From the NCBI RefSeq assembly GCF_963678185.1, contig NZ_OY782757.1:372001-436000 (forward strand): a stretch of 64,000 nt of DNA. Direction: 5' to 3'. This document shows positions 1 through 10,525 of this stretch, piece by piece; positions within the stretch are counted from its first letter, which is position 1; every line of letters starts with the position of its first letter. Made by a program: the position numbers and the translations under genes. The notes beneath the pieces are model-generated. The model made no database searches. It was not told the DNA's origin and worked only from the letters and a program-made list of their open reading frames with translations. Source of the stretch: an uncultured Tolumonas sp. (GTDB taxonomy: Bacteria > Pseudomonadota > Gammaproteobacteria > Enterobacterales > Aeromonadaceae).

Positions 1-70
1 ATTTATTTAAATAAATTCAATGGGTTGTGGCTTTTTCTGATGCTTATGCAATTTTGAGTTTAAAAATTGA

Positions 71-86
71 AGTGATATAGATCACA
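71..86. promoter_or_regulatory. CRP-like binding site
   Basis: The sequence AGTGATATAGATCACA matches 9 of the 10 conserved positions of the TGTGA-N6-TCACA consensus for the cAMP receptor protein. It lies about 235 bp before the 6-phospho-beta-glucosidase start and about 140 bp before two LacI-type operators. That is the usual arrangement for catabolite-controlled sugar genes. Assignment is by consensus only. Confidence 0.6.
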
Positions 87-225
87 GGTGAAAAGTCATC
101 CTGAAATAAAAAGAAAATTCGGTGAAGGTCAGAGGGTGGAGCGAGGTCATACACGGATGCATTACCGTGATGTGCTGATATTGACGAGGTTTTTACCGTC
201 AGAAAATCAAATTTTCAGAAATTGT

Positions 226-250
226 GAAAGCGGTTACAGAAACCGGTTTC
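226..250. promoter_or_regulatory. Tandem LacI/GalR-family operators
   Basis: A perfect 12-bp palindrome GAAACCGGTTTC (239-250) is preceded 13 bp upstream by an imperfect copy GAAAGCGGTTAC (226-237). The central CG step and the GAAA/TTTC arms are typical of LacI-family operators and resemble the AscG-type site known for beta-glucoside control. The pair sits 70-100 bp before the GH1 gene. The repressor is not in the window and may lie just to the left. Confidence 0.6.
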
Positions 251-288
251 ATTGTGTCATATCTTTAATGCATCAACCTAATAATTGA

Positions 289-1740
<1,452 letters not shown>

Positions 1741-1757
1741 CTCATTCTTTCATCATC

Positions 1758-1787
1758 AAAAAAAAGACCGCATTGCGGTCTTTTTTA
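1758..1787 (+). terminator. Rho-independent terminator after GH1 gene
   Basis: GACCGC (1766-1771) pairs with GCGGTC (1775-1780) across a 3-base loop, flanked by an A run and followed by six T residues. It begins 18 bases after the GH1 stop codon. Confidence 0.85.
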
Positions 1788-1966
1788 TTCCATTTTTTAA
1801 TCGATATTGTCTTCAATTTTTAACGTAAACATAAAGAACTTGAAGCCAACATAAAGCCAAATGGCAACCTTCCACTATTTCATTTGAGTTACATTTTTTC
1901 GTCATGGCTAAACTTAGGCTACAAAAGATGAAATATTGCTGTTCATCTGAGTTTCTAAGATTTCGA

Positions 1967-1975
1967 TGCTACAAT
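1967..1975 (+). promoter_or_regulatory. Extended -10 promoter element for helicase gene
   Basis: TGCTACAAT forms an extended -10 element (TG-N-TACAAT) about 35 bases before the helicase start. No good -35 hexamer is visible at the expected distance, which is acceptable for an extended -10 promoter. Assignment is by consensus only. Confidence 0.4.
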
Positions 1976-2010
1976 AGCGCGTCTTAATTTATTGTAATTG
2001 GTGTTTTTTT

Positions 2011-3261
2011 ATGCGTTTTTCCACCCTAGGTCTTCATTCGGATTTATTGGCTGTTCTCGATACACTTGGTTATCAAACGCCAACGCCGATCCAACAGGCG
2101 GCGATCCCTGAAGTGCTCGCGGGTCATGATGTCATGGCGGGGGCGCAAACGGGTACAGGTAAAACGGCCGCATTCGCTTTGCCATTGATTCAACGCCATC
2201 TTGTGCGTGAAACATCTGAAAAAGCCATCCGAGTGTTAGTGCTCACGCCAACGCGTGAATTGGCACAGCAAGTACACCAAAGCTTTGTAAAATACAGTCA
2301 AGGGTTAGGTCTCAACGCGGTGGTGGCTTATGGCGGCGCGAGCATTAACCCGCAAATTGATGCGTTAAAGGAAGGCTGTGATGTTCTGGTGGCAACACCG
2401 GGCCGGTTGCTAGAACTTGCTTTCAAAGAACTCATCGACCTCAGCACACTGGAGACATTGGTGCTCGATGAAGCCGATCGTATGTTGGATATGGGCTTTA
2501 TTGTCGATATCGAACGCATCTTAAAACGCTTACCTGTAATGCGACAGACTTTGTTCTTCTCGGCCACGTTCAATGATGAGGTGTTTTCTTTAAGCAAAAC
2601 CATTTTAAAACAGCCAAAACTCATCGAAGTTGCCGAACGTAACGCGATGGCGGCGCAAGTTGAACAACGCTTTTACGAAGTGGATAACCAACGCAAAGCG
2701 GGTTTATTGGCCTATCTGATTGGTTCGAAAAATTGGCAACAGGTGCTCATTTTTACTCGCACCAAACAAGCGGTGGATGAGCTTGTGACAGAGCTTGAGA
2801 AAGATGGCATCAGTGCTGCTGGCGTGCATGGTGATAAATCCCAAGGTGCGCGCGACCGCGGCTTAGACGCATTTAAAACCGGCCAAGTGCGTGTGCTTGT
2901 CGCTACCGATGTGGCTGCGCGTGGGTTGGATATTCAACAACTGCAATATGTGATCAATTATGAACTGCCTTACAACGCGGAAGATTATATTCATCGCATT
3001 GGTCGAACAGGCCGCGCAGGTCAGGCGGGTTTGGCGGTTTCATTGGTCTCGAATAAAGAGAAATATTTGCTCGAAGAGATCGAAAAACTCACTGGCGAGC
3101 ATTTTCTTTTGCAGTGGATGGAAGGCTTTGAGCCGAATCTCATCGCGCAAGAAGAGACAAACAGCATGAAACGTAAATCGTCTAAGAAAACCTTACGTGC
3201 TAAAGCGCTTGGTCAAAGTGGCAACAAGAAAGCTAAAACAGGCAAACCCCAACGCCGCTAA
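2011..3261 (+). CDS. rhlE: ATP-dependent DEAD-box RNA helicase, RhlE type
   Basis: This is an ATP-dependent RNA helicase that unwinds short RNA duplexes; RhlE proteins act in ribosome assembly and RNA turnover. All DEAD-box motifs are present in order: the Q motif (TPTPIQQ), motif I AQTGTGKT, Ia PTRELAQQ, TPGR, motif II DEAD, motif III SAT, and motif VI HRIGRTGRAG. The N-terminal FSTLGL start and a short basic Lys/Arg-rich tail are typical of RhlE. At 416 residues it is within the family range. It stands alone between a terminator and the tannase-family gene and is the one clearly housekeeping-type gene at this end. RhlB- or SrmB-like alternatives are less likely, given the N-terminus and tail. 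Confidence 0.88.
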   Translation: MRFSTLGLHSDLLAVLDTLGYQTPTPIQQAAIPEVLAGHDVMAGAQTGTGKTAAFALPLIQRHLVRETSEKAIRVLVLTPTRELAQQVHQSFVKYSQGLGLNAVVAYGGASINPQIDALKEGCDVLVATPGRLLELAFKELIDLSTLETLVLDEADRMLDMGFIVDIERILKRLPVMRQTLFFSATFNDEVFSLSKTILKQPKLIEVAERNAMAAQVEQRFYEVDNQRKAGLLAYLIGSKNWQQVLIFTRTKQAVDELVTELEKDGISAAGVHGDKSQGARDRGLDAFKTGQVRVLVATDVAARGLDIQQLQYVINYELPYNAEDYIHRIGRTGRAGQAGLAVSLVSNKEKYLLEEIEKLTGEHFLLQWMEGFEPNLIAQEETNSMKRKSSKKTLRAKALGQSGNKKAKTGKPQRR

Positions 3262-3333
3262 AATACGTGGCTTCATCGATCCACAATATCGCCTTGACCT
3301 TAGAGATACTCTAACCTTTAAAGTGACCCATAG

Positions 3334-3354
3334 GCGACTCTGAAACGGAGTCGC
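3334..3354 (+). terminator. Hairpin after helicase gene
   Basis: GCGACTC (3334-3340) pairs with GAGTCGC (3348-3354) around a 7-base loop. There is no T run after it, so it may be a weak terminator, an mRNA-stabilising hairpin, or leader structure of the esterase gene, whose start is 36 bases downstream. Confidence 0.35.
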
Positions 3355-3389
3355 GGCTAAACCTTCACAAGAACTACAGCAGGTGAACT

Positions 3390-5120
3390 ATGGGAAAAAA
3401 TTTTTTAAACATAACCACGTTGACAATGCTAAGTGCCTCATTATTGTCGCTTCAACCCGCGTTAGCAGCCACGGCATCTGACCAGATGCCATCTGCATCA
3501 ACAGACCGTGTGACGAAACCGATCGTATCGTGTGCATCTCTGAAAAATGTTGATCTGAAAGGCATTGGCGGCTCAGGCAGTCAAGTGACCTCTGCAACGG
3601 AAAATACCATTGATGGCAATTCGGTCTGTACTGTTGAAGGGGTGTTAGCGCCAACGATTGGTTTTAAAGTGAAACTGCCAATGGAAAACTGGCAGGCTCG
3701 TTTTCTTCAAATTGGCTGTGGTGGCCTGTGTGGCAATATCTCTGAGCAAGTTGGTGCCGCGAGCGGTTGTGAACCTGTGACCAAAGGTGAGTTTGTTATT
3801 TCTTCCACCGATATGGGGCATCAAGGGCCCAGCGGCGATTTCGGGAAAGATCCACAAAAACGGGCTGACTTTGCTTTCCGTTCACTGCATCTGACAGCGG
3901 AAACATCCAAAGCGTTAATCAAAGTATTTTATGGCAAGACAGAAGCCTACTCTTATTTTACGGGCTGTTCCGATGGTGGCCGTGAAGCATTAATTGAAGC
4001 GCAACGCTATCCAACGGATTTTAATGGCGTCATTGCGGGCGCGCCAGCCATGAACTTTGAAGTTCAAAATGGCATCTATCATCCCTATCTGACGCAATCT
4101 AATACAGGGAAAGATGGAAAACCGATCGTTTTGGCGAATCGTTTGCCACTGATCCACAAAGCCGTTTTAGAAAAATGTGATGCACTTGATGGTCAGAAAG
4201 ACGGGCTGATTTCCGACCCGCTGTCTTGCCATTTTGACCCTGCGGTATTGCAATGTAAAAAAGGCGCAACAGAAGCGGCTAACTGTCTGACGAAAGACGA
4301 AGTTACCGCTGTGCAGCGCTTCTATAAAGGCCCAGTGGACAGCAAAACGAGTAAATCGATGATCGCGGGAGGCCCATTACCGGGTTCTGAACTTGCTTGG
4401 GCGGGTGTTTTTGTTCCAAACAGTAAAGAAGATAAAATTTTCAGTGAAATTATCTCGACTGGGGCCAGAACAGTGCTGTTCAAAGATATTCCTGATGACT
4501 CAAACTTCAGTTATGCAACGATGAAATTTGATGGTCAGCTGTTCGCAAAACTCAAAGAGATGCACAGTTTCTATGATGCGACTAACCCTGATCTCACGGC
4601 ATTTAATGAGCATGGTGGTAAGCTGATTGTGTGGCATGGCTGGGCTGACCAGCATATCTCGCCGGTGAACACCATCGAATATCACAAAGCGGTGCAGAAG
4701 TTCATGGGTAAAAATGTGGCGAAAACGTTTGAGCGTTTGTACTTGATCCCTGGCATGTATCATTGCGAAGGGGGGGAAGGCCCGAACCAACTCGACTTAC
4801 TGACTGCCATGATGAATTGGGTTGAGAAAGGGCAATCGCCAGAAGCCATTATCGTCAAGAAACCGAAAATGGCGGAAGCCACCGATTTTGGTTCGCCCAC
4901 ACACGATGACAAAGCACCCAAACACGCAGCAAAACCCGTTGCCACCACTGTGATTGAAGCGGCTCGTCCTGTTTATCCATTCCCATCCATGGCGGTTTAC
5001 AGCGGTAAAGGCGACGTCACTGCCCCTGAAAGCTACAAACCGGTAAAACTGAAAAGTGCAGATAAGTCGCCAGATTGGTTAGGAAATGCCTTTTTTACAC
5101 CATATCCGGTAATTCATTAA
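3390..5120 (+). CDS. Secreted tannase/feruloyl esterase family protein
   Basis: This is a 576-residue alpha/beta-hydrolase of the tannase/feruloyl esterase family, which cleaves esters of phenolic acids (gallate, ferulate, p-coumarate). A signal peptide is visible: MGKN, a hydrophobic core, then ALA at about residue 27. The nucleophile lies in GCSDGG (S194), and the partner cysteine, Asp (HGWAD) and His (MYHC) expected for the family's CS-D-HC arrangement are present. A Ca-binding-like loop (CDALDGQKDG) is also there. The product should be periplasmic or secreted. A strong terminator follows. A second family member lies at 23476. Whether it prefers gallate, ferulate or another ester cannot be read from the sequence. 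Confidence 0.85.
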   Translation: MGKNFLNITTLTMLSASLLSLQPALAATASDQMPSASTDRVTKPIVSCASLKNVDLKGIGGSGSQVTSATENTIDGNSVCTVEGVLAPTIGFKVKLPMENWQARFLQIGCGGLCGNISEQVGAASGCEPVTKGEFVISSTDMGHQGPSGDFGKDPQKRADFAFRSLHLTAETSKALIKVFYGKTEAYSYFTGCSDGGREALIEAQRYPTDFNGVIAGAPAMNFEVQNGIYHPYLTQSNTGKDGKPIVLANRLPLIHKAVLEKCDALDGQKDGLISDPLSCHFDPAVLQCKKGATEAANCLTKDEVTAVQRFYKGPVDSKTSKSMIAGGPLPGSELAWAGVFVPNSKEDKIFSEIISTGARTVLFKDIPDDSNFSYATMKFDGQLFAKLKEMHSFYDATNPDLTAFNEHGGKLIVWHGWADQHISPVNTIEYHKAVQKFMGKNVAKTFERLYLIPGMYHCEGGEGPNQLDLLTAMMNWVEKGQSPEAIIVKKPKMAEATDFGSPTHDDKAPKHAAKPVATTVIEAARPVYPFPSMAVYSGKGDVTAPESYKPVKLKSADKSPDWLGNAFFTPYPVIH

Positions 5121-5149
5121 GTTAGTCGGAAGTTCATTGGTCGTGTAAT

Positions 5150-5184
5150 TATCCCAGCGTTAAATTCTAACGCTGGGATATTTT
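5150..5184. terminator. Bidirectional terminator between convergent genes
   Basis: A perfect 13-bp inverted repeat TATCCCAGCGTTA (5150-5162) and its complement (5168-5180) is separated by 5 bases and followed by TTTTAG. It lies between the plus-strand esterase and the minus-strand FAD synthase gene that converge here, and probably serves both. Confidence 0.85.
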
Positions 5185-5219
5185 AGTCTTCAAATCGGCA
5201 CGCGTATGGCAAACTTTTT

Positions 5220-6170
5220 TTACATCACGTAGTCAACATATAACTCATGACTCGATCGGCTCATGAGGTCTGAAGCCATGCCCAACCAATCTTCGCTGGT
5301 GGATGAACCCACGGTAGCGCTCAGATAGTCGATAAACATGATCTGTGTTTCGTCACCGAATGTCGTTTCAAACTGATTGGGTTGGCGGATATACAACGTC
5401 AGTTCTCGCTGGTCGTGGCTGAGCTCAGCAAAACCTCGAGCAAATGGCGTGCCCGATTGTTTGAGGTGTATTGAATAGATCCCTGCTGGCATGATCTCTT
5501 TTTGCGATAAATGGCAGCTGACCTTCGTATAGTGACGTAAAGCGCAGGGGCGAATCAGCATCTCGGAGCTTAAACTCAGATAATGATGATACCCGAGCAG
5601 TGTATTCGCCTCTTGGAGTGAGCCCTTGCGAAGGGCTTCTCTGATTCGGGTGGATGAGACGGCCATTCCGGTAACATCCGCTTTCATATTCACAATATTG
5701 ACGTCGAAACCAAGCCGAGCCCCTTGCTGGCAGAGATAGTCTGGCGTTCCGGCGCGGTCTTTACCGAAGTGAAAATCATACCCCGCAATCACATGTTTGA
5801 CTTGCAGTCGTTTGAGCAAGATTTCATGGATAAACCAATCAGGCGATTGCGTTGAAAAGTCGTCAGTAAAATGGAGCGAAATGATGCCATTGACGCCCGC
5901 TTTTTGCGCTAAATGCGCTTTTTTGTCGTGCTGAGACAGCCGATAAAGTGGCTGTTCAGGAAAGAGTAACCGGTAAGGATGTGGCTCAAACGTCAGCAGA
6001 TAGAGTGATAACCCTTTCGACTGTGCGACCGATTTTGCAAATTCCAGCACCGCATGATGACCGCGATGAATGCCATCGAAATTACCGATCACGACCGCAG
6101 ACTCAGTCACCTCAGCCGGAAATAACCCTTCTGGTTGGTAGTAATTGACAAACTGACTGTTATTTTTCAT
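5220..6170 (-). CDS. RibF-like FAD synthase with degenerate kinase half
   Basis: The N-terminal half is a clear FMN adenylyltransferase (FAD synthetase) domain with the nucleotide-binding GNFDGIHRGH motif, TFEPHP, and the SSTRIREAL motif near residue 200. The C-terminal 120 residues lie where bacterial RibF has riboflavin kinase and keep a PAGIYSI segment, but the G-x-x-N-x-G-x-x-P-T motif and catalytic Glu context are not visible. I infer an enzyme that makes FAD from FMN but may not phosphorylate riboflavin. It is the last gene of a minus-strand run with a flavin reductase and an FAD reductase, so it may supply or load FAD for them. The ATG at 6170 overlaps the last codons of the upstream MFS gene, suggesting translational coupling; an in-frame ATG at 6197 is possible. 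A normal housekeeping ribF is expected elsewhere in the genome. Confidence 0.78.
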   Translation of the reverse strand: MKNNSQFVNYYQPEGLFPAEVTESAVVIGNFDGIHRGHHAVLEFAKSVAQSKGLSLYLLTFEPHPYRLLFPEQPLYRLSQHDKKAHLAQKAGVNGIISLHFTDDFSTQSPDWFIHEILLKRLQVKHVIAGYDFHFGKDRAGTPDYLCQQGARLGFDVNIVNMKADVTGMAVSSTRIREALRKGSLQEANTLLGYHHYLSLSSEMLIRPCALRHYTKVSCHLSQKEIMPAGIYSIHLKQSGTPFARGFAELSHDQRELTLYIRQPNQFETTFGDETQIMFIDYLSATVGSSTSEDWLGMASDLMSRSSHELYVDYVM

Positions 6171-7413
6171 TTGAGCACACCATTGAGCTGGCCTCATGGT
6201 TTACGGAAATCCGAATGGGTTTAACGTAAAACACGCGATAAGCGAGCGCCATGCCGACCACACACAAACCGGCGATAATCATAAAACCTGGCGTGTAATG
6301 CCCCACGATGCTTTTACTGAACGCGCCTATTTGAGGCCCAATTGTTCCACCTAACCCGAATGAGATGTAGAGAAAGCCATAATTGACGTTGACGTGGTGC
6401 GTGCCAAAAAGATCGGCGGAGGCGGGGGCGATGAGCGCGGCAAAACCGCCGTAGGCAAACCCTGTGACCAAAATAGCGCAGATGAATATGGTATGACTGT
6501 GGGTGAAATAGAGTGTGAACATTGAGCAGGTGACGATGGCAAACAAGATGAGCAAGGTCTTGCCTCTGCCTAATGAGTCAGAAAGCGTCCCCCAAATAAT
6601 GGGGCCCGACGCATTGCTAATCGACATGATGCCAACCAAAAAGGCGGCTTGCGTAGCATTGATGCCTAAATTTTCGATCAGAATTGCCGAAGCATGCCCA
6701 ATGATCATCAAACCAGAGGAAGTTCCGATAGCAAAGAGCGCCAGTAGCATCCAAAATTTGGTGGTGCGTACCATTTGATGCCAGTTCATTTCAACCGTGC
6801 CTGCATAAGATTTCCGCGTGACCTTGGTCGACACCTTCGGTTTAAAGTGGATGTCAGGTGCGCGGAGCAGCAACACAAGACTGATAATAATGACGATGAA
6901 TGAACACCCAAAAACGGTATACACCGAGAGGATCCCCACGATGGCTTGGAGCTTGACGGCAATCGGTGCCCACACCAGTGCGCCAGAACCAAAACTTCCG
7001 GCAATTAATCCGGTTGCCAGCCCGCGCCGTTCTGGAATGAGTTGTACGGCATATCCCATCAGGCAGGGGTAAAGCATACCGATGCCAATGCCCACGCCGA
7101 TGCTGAAAGAGAGATAAAACGTCAGAAAGTTAAACGCATGCCCCGCGCCAATTAAGCCGCAGCCGTAGATCAAAGCGCCCAGCGCGAGGTAGCGGCGCGT
7201 GCCGATTTTGGCTTGGTATTTTCCGATGAAAATTGGCGTCAAAGTCGAAATAGCGACTTGAGAGGTGAAGATGAGAGAGGCGGCGGTTAACTGCCAATGA
7301 AAATACGCAATCAATGGGTCTTGAAAGACACTCCAGGTATAACCAATCCCTGTGCAAATCGCGATAATCACGCTCAGGCTCAAATGCATCCAGCGTCGTT
7401 GTGCAAAGTTCAT
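6160..7413 (-). CDS. MFS transporter, OFA (oxalate/formate antiporter) family
   Basis: A 12-helix major facilitator of 417 residues with the typical OFA start (basic residues, then WMHLSLSVIIAICTGIGYTWSVF). OFA members exchange small organic acids, often substrate for product. The start at 7413 has GAGGA 5 bases upstream; the longer open frame to 7467 lacks one. It lies between another MFS gene and the FAD synthase gene in an apparent operon with an FAD reductase. A carboxylate substrate/product exchanger for that reductase is the natural inference. A second OFA gene occurs next to the other reductase at 37236. Confidence 0.82.
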   Translation of the reverse strand: MNFAQRRWMHLSLSVIIAICTGIGYTWSVFQDPLIAYFHWQLTAASLIFTSQVAISTLTPIFIGKYQAKIGTRRYLALGALIYGCGLIGAGHAFNFLTFYLSFSIGVGIGIGMLYPCLMGYAVQLIPERRGLATGLIAGSFGSGALVWAPIAVKLQAIVGILSVYTVFGCSFIVIIISLVLLLRAPDIHFKPKVSTKVTRKSYAGTVEMNWHQMVRTTKFWMLLALFAIGTSSGLMIIGHASAILIENLGINATQAAFLVGIMSISNASGPIIWGTLSDSLGRGKTLLILFAIVTCSMFTLYFTHSHTIFICAILVTGFAYGGFAALIAPASADLFGTHHVNVNYGFLYISFGLGGTIGPQIGAFSKSIVGHYTPGFMIIAGLCVVGMALAYRVFYVKPIRISVNHEASSMVCSNEK

Positions 7414-7495
7414 CTTTGTCCTCTTGTCCGAGAGTGATTGGTGGTGATGTCGTAGGGCACTCAGCAAACAACGCCGAGGCCCTCGTCAAGCAGGT

Positions 7496-8773
7496 TTAGT
7501 TGTGCTGAGCTTCCAGATTGTGGCTTGGTGTATCAAAGTGCATTCTGTTCAGGCTTAAACACAGCACTGAGCCAAAAACTGCGACCAAAGAGATAATGTT
7601 GAGCGCAGACGTATACGTGCCGGTCATATCCAACGCCTGTGCTGAAATGAACAGCCCAGCTGTGCCACCAAATGAGCCGATCCCCATCCAAATGCCATTC
7701 ATACGGCCAACGATGGAAGGGTGATACGTCTCTGCAATTTTGGCTTGTAACATCGGCATCAACATACCAATGCCTAAGCCCGGAACAATCAAGAAAATGG
7801 TGAGCACCGCTTGGTGATCATAGACGGCACTGAACTGTAATCCACCGTAGACGATGACCAAGAAAAGGCCGGTGACGATAATGCTGCCCGGGCGCCCCTG
7901 AAAGAAACGGCCTGCAATATAGCCGCCGATAACCGGCGCGATAATCGAGGCGGTTTGTAAGATTGTCGTCATACTGCCGCCGACCAACGGCCCCATGCCA
8001 AGCCCGATGGGCGCTGGTTCAGCGAAATAGGACGGTGTGAGACTGAACACCGTCTGCATGAGCCAATTGGCGGCAAATACCACCGCAACACCAATCCAAG
8101 TGACTGGCGAGGTCATGGCGATCTTTAATTGGTTCTCATTGGTTAGTTGCATCGGGCCTTTATCAGCAAATTTCGGCTCTTTGCCTTTGCTGTAATGAAA
8201 GATAAAAAGGCAGTAGCACAAGACGACAAAGGGAATAATGGAGACGACAGCCATCGCTTGTTTCCAGTCCCCAAATTGTGAAAAGGCGGCTGGCGTGACA
8301 ACCACACCCAACATCGCACCCAGCGGAATAAACGCACCCGTGATACCCAGTGCAAATGCCCGCTGTTCAGGGGCGAACCACTGCATCACCATCGGAATAA
8401 TGCCTGCCATGCAGAAGCCGACGGTAAAGCCTTGCAAGATCCGGATAGCTACAACGCTGTAATACGCATCGCCAAACCACAAAGTTGACAGTGTCGGTAA
8501 AAACGCCAATAAAACACTGACCGTGATGGCGGCTTCTGGCCCAAAACGGTCGACAAACGATCCACCGACAAAGAACGAGATCGACGAGAAGAACATAAAG
8601 TAGGTCATCAGTTGTAACGAGGTGGGTAAATCAACCTGAAGTGATTTGGCGATTTCACCCAGTAAAGGGGCGTAACACATAGCCGACAGTTGAAAACAGG
8701 CGCCTGCCATGCAGCAAGCAGCGAGTACAGCCCAGCGCAGCGCAGAAGGGCGTTGAGACGAGTTGGTCTTCAT
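7496..8773 (-). CDS. MFS transporter, probable organic-anion permease
   Basis: A 425-residue major facilitator with about 12 hydrophobic segments. The start at 8773 is set by GGAG 6 bases upstream; a TTG at 8785 is the only upstream alternative. It is separated from the FAD reductase gene by about 125 bases and from the next MFS gene by about 80, so all are likely co-transcribed. It lacks the OFA N-terminus, so the operon encodes two different transporters, perhaps for uptake of substrate and exchange or export of product. The substrate is not evident. Confidence 0.75.
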   Translation of the reverse strand: MKTNSSQRPSALRWAVLAACCMAGACFQLSAMCYAPLLGEIAKSLQVDLPTSLQLMTYFMFFSSISFFVGGSFVDRFGPEAAITVSVLLAFLPTLSTLWFGDAYYSVVAIRILQGFTVGFCMAGIIPMVMQWFAPEQRAFALGITGAFIPLGAMLGVVVTPAAFSQFGDWKQAMAVVSIIPFVVLCYCLFIFHYSKGKEPKFADKGPMQLTNENQLKIAMTSPVTWIGVAVVFAANWLMQTVFSLTPSYFAEPAPIGLGMGPLVGGSMTTILQTASIIAPVIGGYIAGRFFQGRPGSIIVTGLFLVIVYGGLQFSAVYDHQAVLTIFLIVPGLGIGMLMPMLQAKIAETYHPSIVGRMNGIWMGIGSFGGTAGLFISAQALDMTGTYTSALNIISLVAVFGSVLCLSLNRMHFDTPSHNLEAQHN

Positions 8774-8897
8774 AATTAGCTCCAAAGCTCATATGAGGTA
8801 GATGCAATTTCAGCTGAATACGGCTCGGTTGATGGTGATCGAGCCGCACTGAAAGGCTTCGCTATTGAGATCAATCAGATAGCGAAGCTCGAGGGCA

Positions 8898-10439
8898 TTA
8901 CTGCATTGCGAGGCGTTCGCCTAATACGTAACTCAAAGTGATCGCTCGACCATGACTTAAGCCGGGCGCCATCAGTGGGTATTCGTTGGCGAAGAAGTTG
9001 CCTTGAATATTCCCTACCGCATAAAGACCGGGAATTTTGTACCCTTGGGAATCGAGCACCTGCATGTCCGGGTCACAATCCAACCCACCCACGGTGACTA
9101 ACAGGTGTGATTTGATCGGCACGGCATAAAAAGGCGCTTGTTCAATGGTGAACATGAGATAAGACTCTTTATTAAAATCCTCATCCTTGCCATTGCGAGC
9201 CATCTCGGTGTAACGCTGACATGTCTGAACAAATGTTTCTTCTGGCACACCCATTAATTTGGCCAGTTCTTCTAATGTATCGGCACGATGCACCCAACCT
9301 TTGTCAGCGTACTGATTCAGGTTTTCGATTGGCTCGTTGACTGGGCCATCAAACCCAGTTTTGAATGTGGCATGATCTTGTTCGTATTTCGCATCAAACA
9401 CCGCCCAAGCCTGCTTTCCTGGCTGACGGAATCGTCCGTCTGTCAGTATTTGGTTTGGCATCGATTCGCTTTGGAAGCGTTTACCAAGACGATTGACGTG
9501 TATGAACGATTGGTTTCCTGTCATCAGATCAACGTGGAAACCAGGAATGGTGTGGATCATGACCGGATGTGGCCAGTTTTGTAGACCTGCCCCCACCCAA
9601 AGTGCTTGAGCAAATACTTCGCCTGAGTTACCTGATTTTGGGCCGTATGTTTTGATTTCAGGGTCGTTCGCAGAAGGGCACCATGCATCGACCATTTCTT
9701 GGTTTTCGGTGTAGCCACCGGCGGCCAAAATAACCGCTTTCTTGCTGTTATATTGGATCAATTCACCCTGTTTATTCCGCGCAATAATGCCTGTCACCGC
9801 ACCATCACCTTCTGCTCGCAAAATCCGTTCACAGCCCATGTCATAATGGAACTGAGCGCCGAGGTTTTTTGCTTGTGCCTCGACAAATGTCAAAAAGGCT
9901 TCTTGAGTCGGAATGTACTCATTGCCGGTGCTGATGGGTTGATCTTTTCGGGCAAAAATGTGCGCGGTTGGATATTGACGATATAAATCGGGGAATTGTT
10001 TTGCCACGCTAAAGTTATCGACCAACGCCACTTGCATATCATTGGCATCGCAAAGGTCGATGTAATGATCAAAAACGCGACCACTCTCTTTCACCCAAAT
10101 ACGCACCAATTCTGGATGAACGCGGTTATTGGCAAAGCGGATCAGGTCTTGGAAAATCAGGTCTTCATCAATTCTTTCGCCATGCTGCAACTGCAATTTA
10201 GTGTTGACCGCGGCATTATCCATGCCGCGTGCCGATGGTTTATCCAGTTTTTCGATGACGACAACCGATAAACCTTGTTCGGCAGCTGAGTGAGCGGCAA
10301 AAATACCCGCGCAACCCGCGCCAACAATAACGAGATCGTAATTTTCTGAACGAGTAATTTCACCCGCTGGGATCGCCGGAGGCACTGCATCCCAATTGTG
10401 TTGGAAAGCACTTCCGGACGTTGTTCTTGGATCAGCCAT
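8898..10439 (-). CDS. FAD-dependent reductase, FumR/KstD-like (FAD_binding_2)
   Basis: A 513-residue flavoprotein with an N-terminal dinucleotide-binding motif VGAGCAG (after YDLVI) and the C-terminal PGLSHGRAITLSYVLG segment that closes the FAD site in the fumarate reductase/ketosteroid dehydrogenase superfamily. The superfamily reduces activated C=C bonds (fumarate, urocanate, acrylate, cinnamates) or dehydrogenates ketosteroids. There is no signal peptide, heme motif or FMN_bind domain, so electrons must come from a partner, most simply the flavin reductase encoded next to it. AGGAG precedes the start by 7 bases. Neighbours (two MFS, FAD synthase) suggest reduction of an imported unsaturated acid. 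The substrate is inference; the family is secure. Confidence 0.82.
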   Translation of the reverse strand: MADPRTTSGSAFQHNWDAVPPAIPAGEITRSENYDLVIVGAGCAGIFAAHSAAEQGLSVVVIEKLDKPSARGMDNAAVNTKLQLQHGERIDEDLIFQDLIRFANNRVHPELVRIWVKESGRVFDHYIDLCDANDMQVALVDNFSVAKQFPDLYRQYPTAHIFARKDQPISTGNEYIPTQEAFLTFVEAQAKNLGAQFHYDMGCERILRAEGDGAVTGIIARNKQGELIQYNSKKAVILAAGGYTENQEMVDAWCPSANDPEIKTYGPKSGNSGEVFAQALWVGAGLQNWPHPVMIHTIPGFHVDLMTGNQSFIHVNRLGKRFQSESMPNQILTDGRFRQPGKQAWAVFDAKYEQDHATFKTGFDGPVNEPIENLNQYADKGWVHRADTLEELAKLMGVPEETFVQTCQRYTEMARNGKDEDFNKESYLMFTIEQAPFYAVPIKSHLLVTVGGLDCDPDMQVLDSQGYKIPGLYAVGNIQGNFFANEYPLMAPGLSHGRAITLSYVLGERLAMQ

Positions 10440-10525
10440 ATTCTTTCTCCTGCTGTTGTCTGGGTAACTTGTTTTTTCTAGTGTGTTGTTTGGTTTTAAC
10501 TGTGAAATATTATTGTTATGACGAT

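Noticed and set aside
88-288. Open frame of 66 codons upstream of the first GH1 gene
   Set aside because: It runs through the LacI-type operators and CRP-like site region and has no protein-like features.
5220-6170. Calling this gene the normal housekeeping ribF
   Set aside because: The kinase motifs are not visible and the neighbours are not ileS/lspA, so it is better treated as a specialised paralogue.
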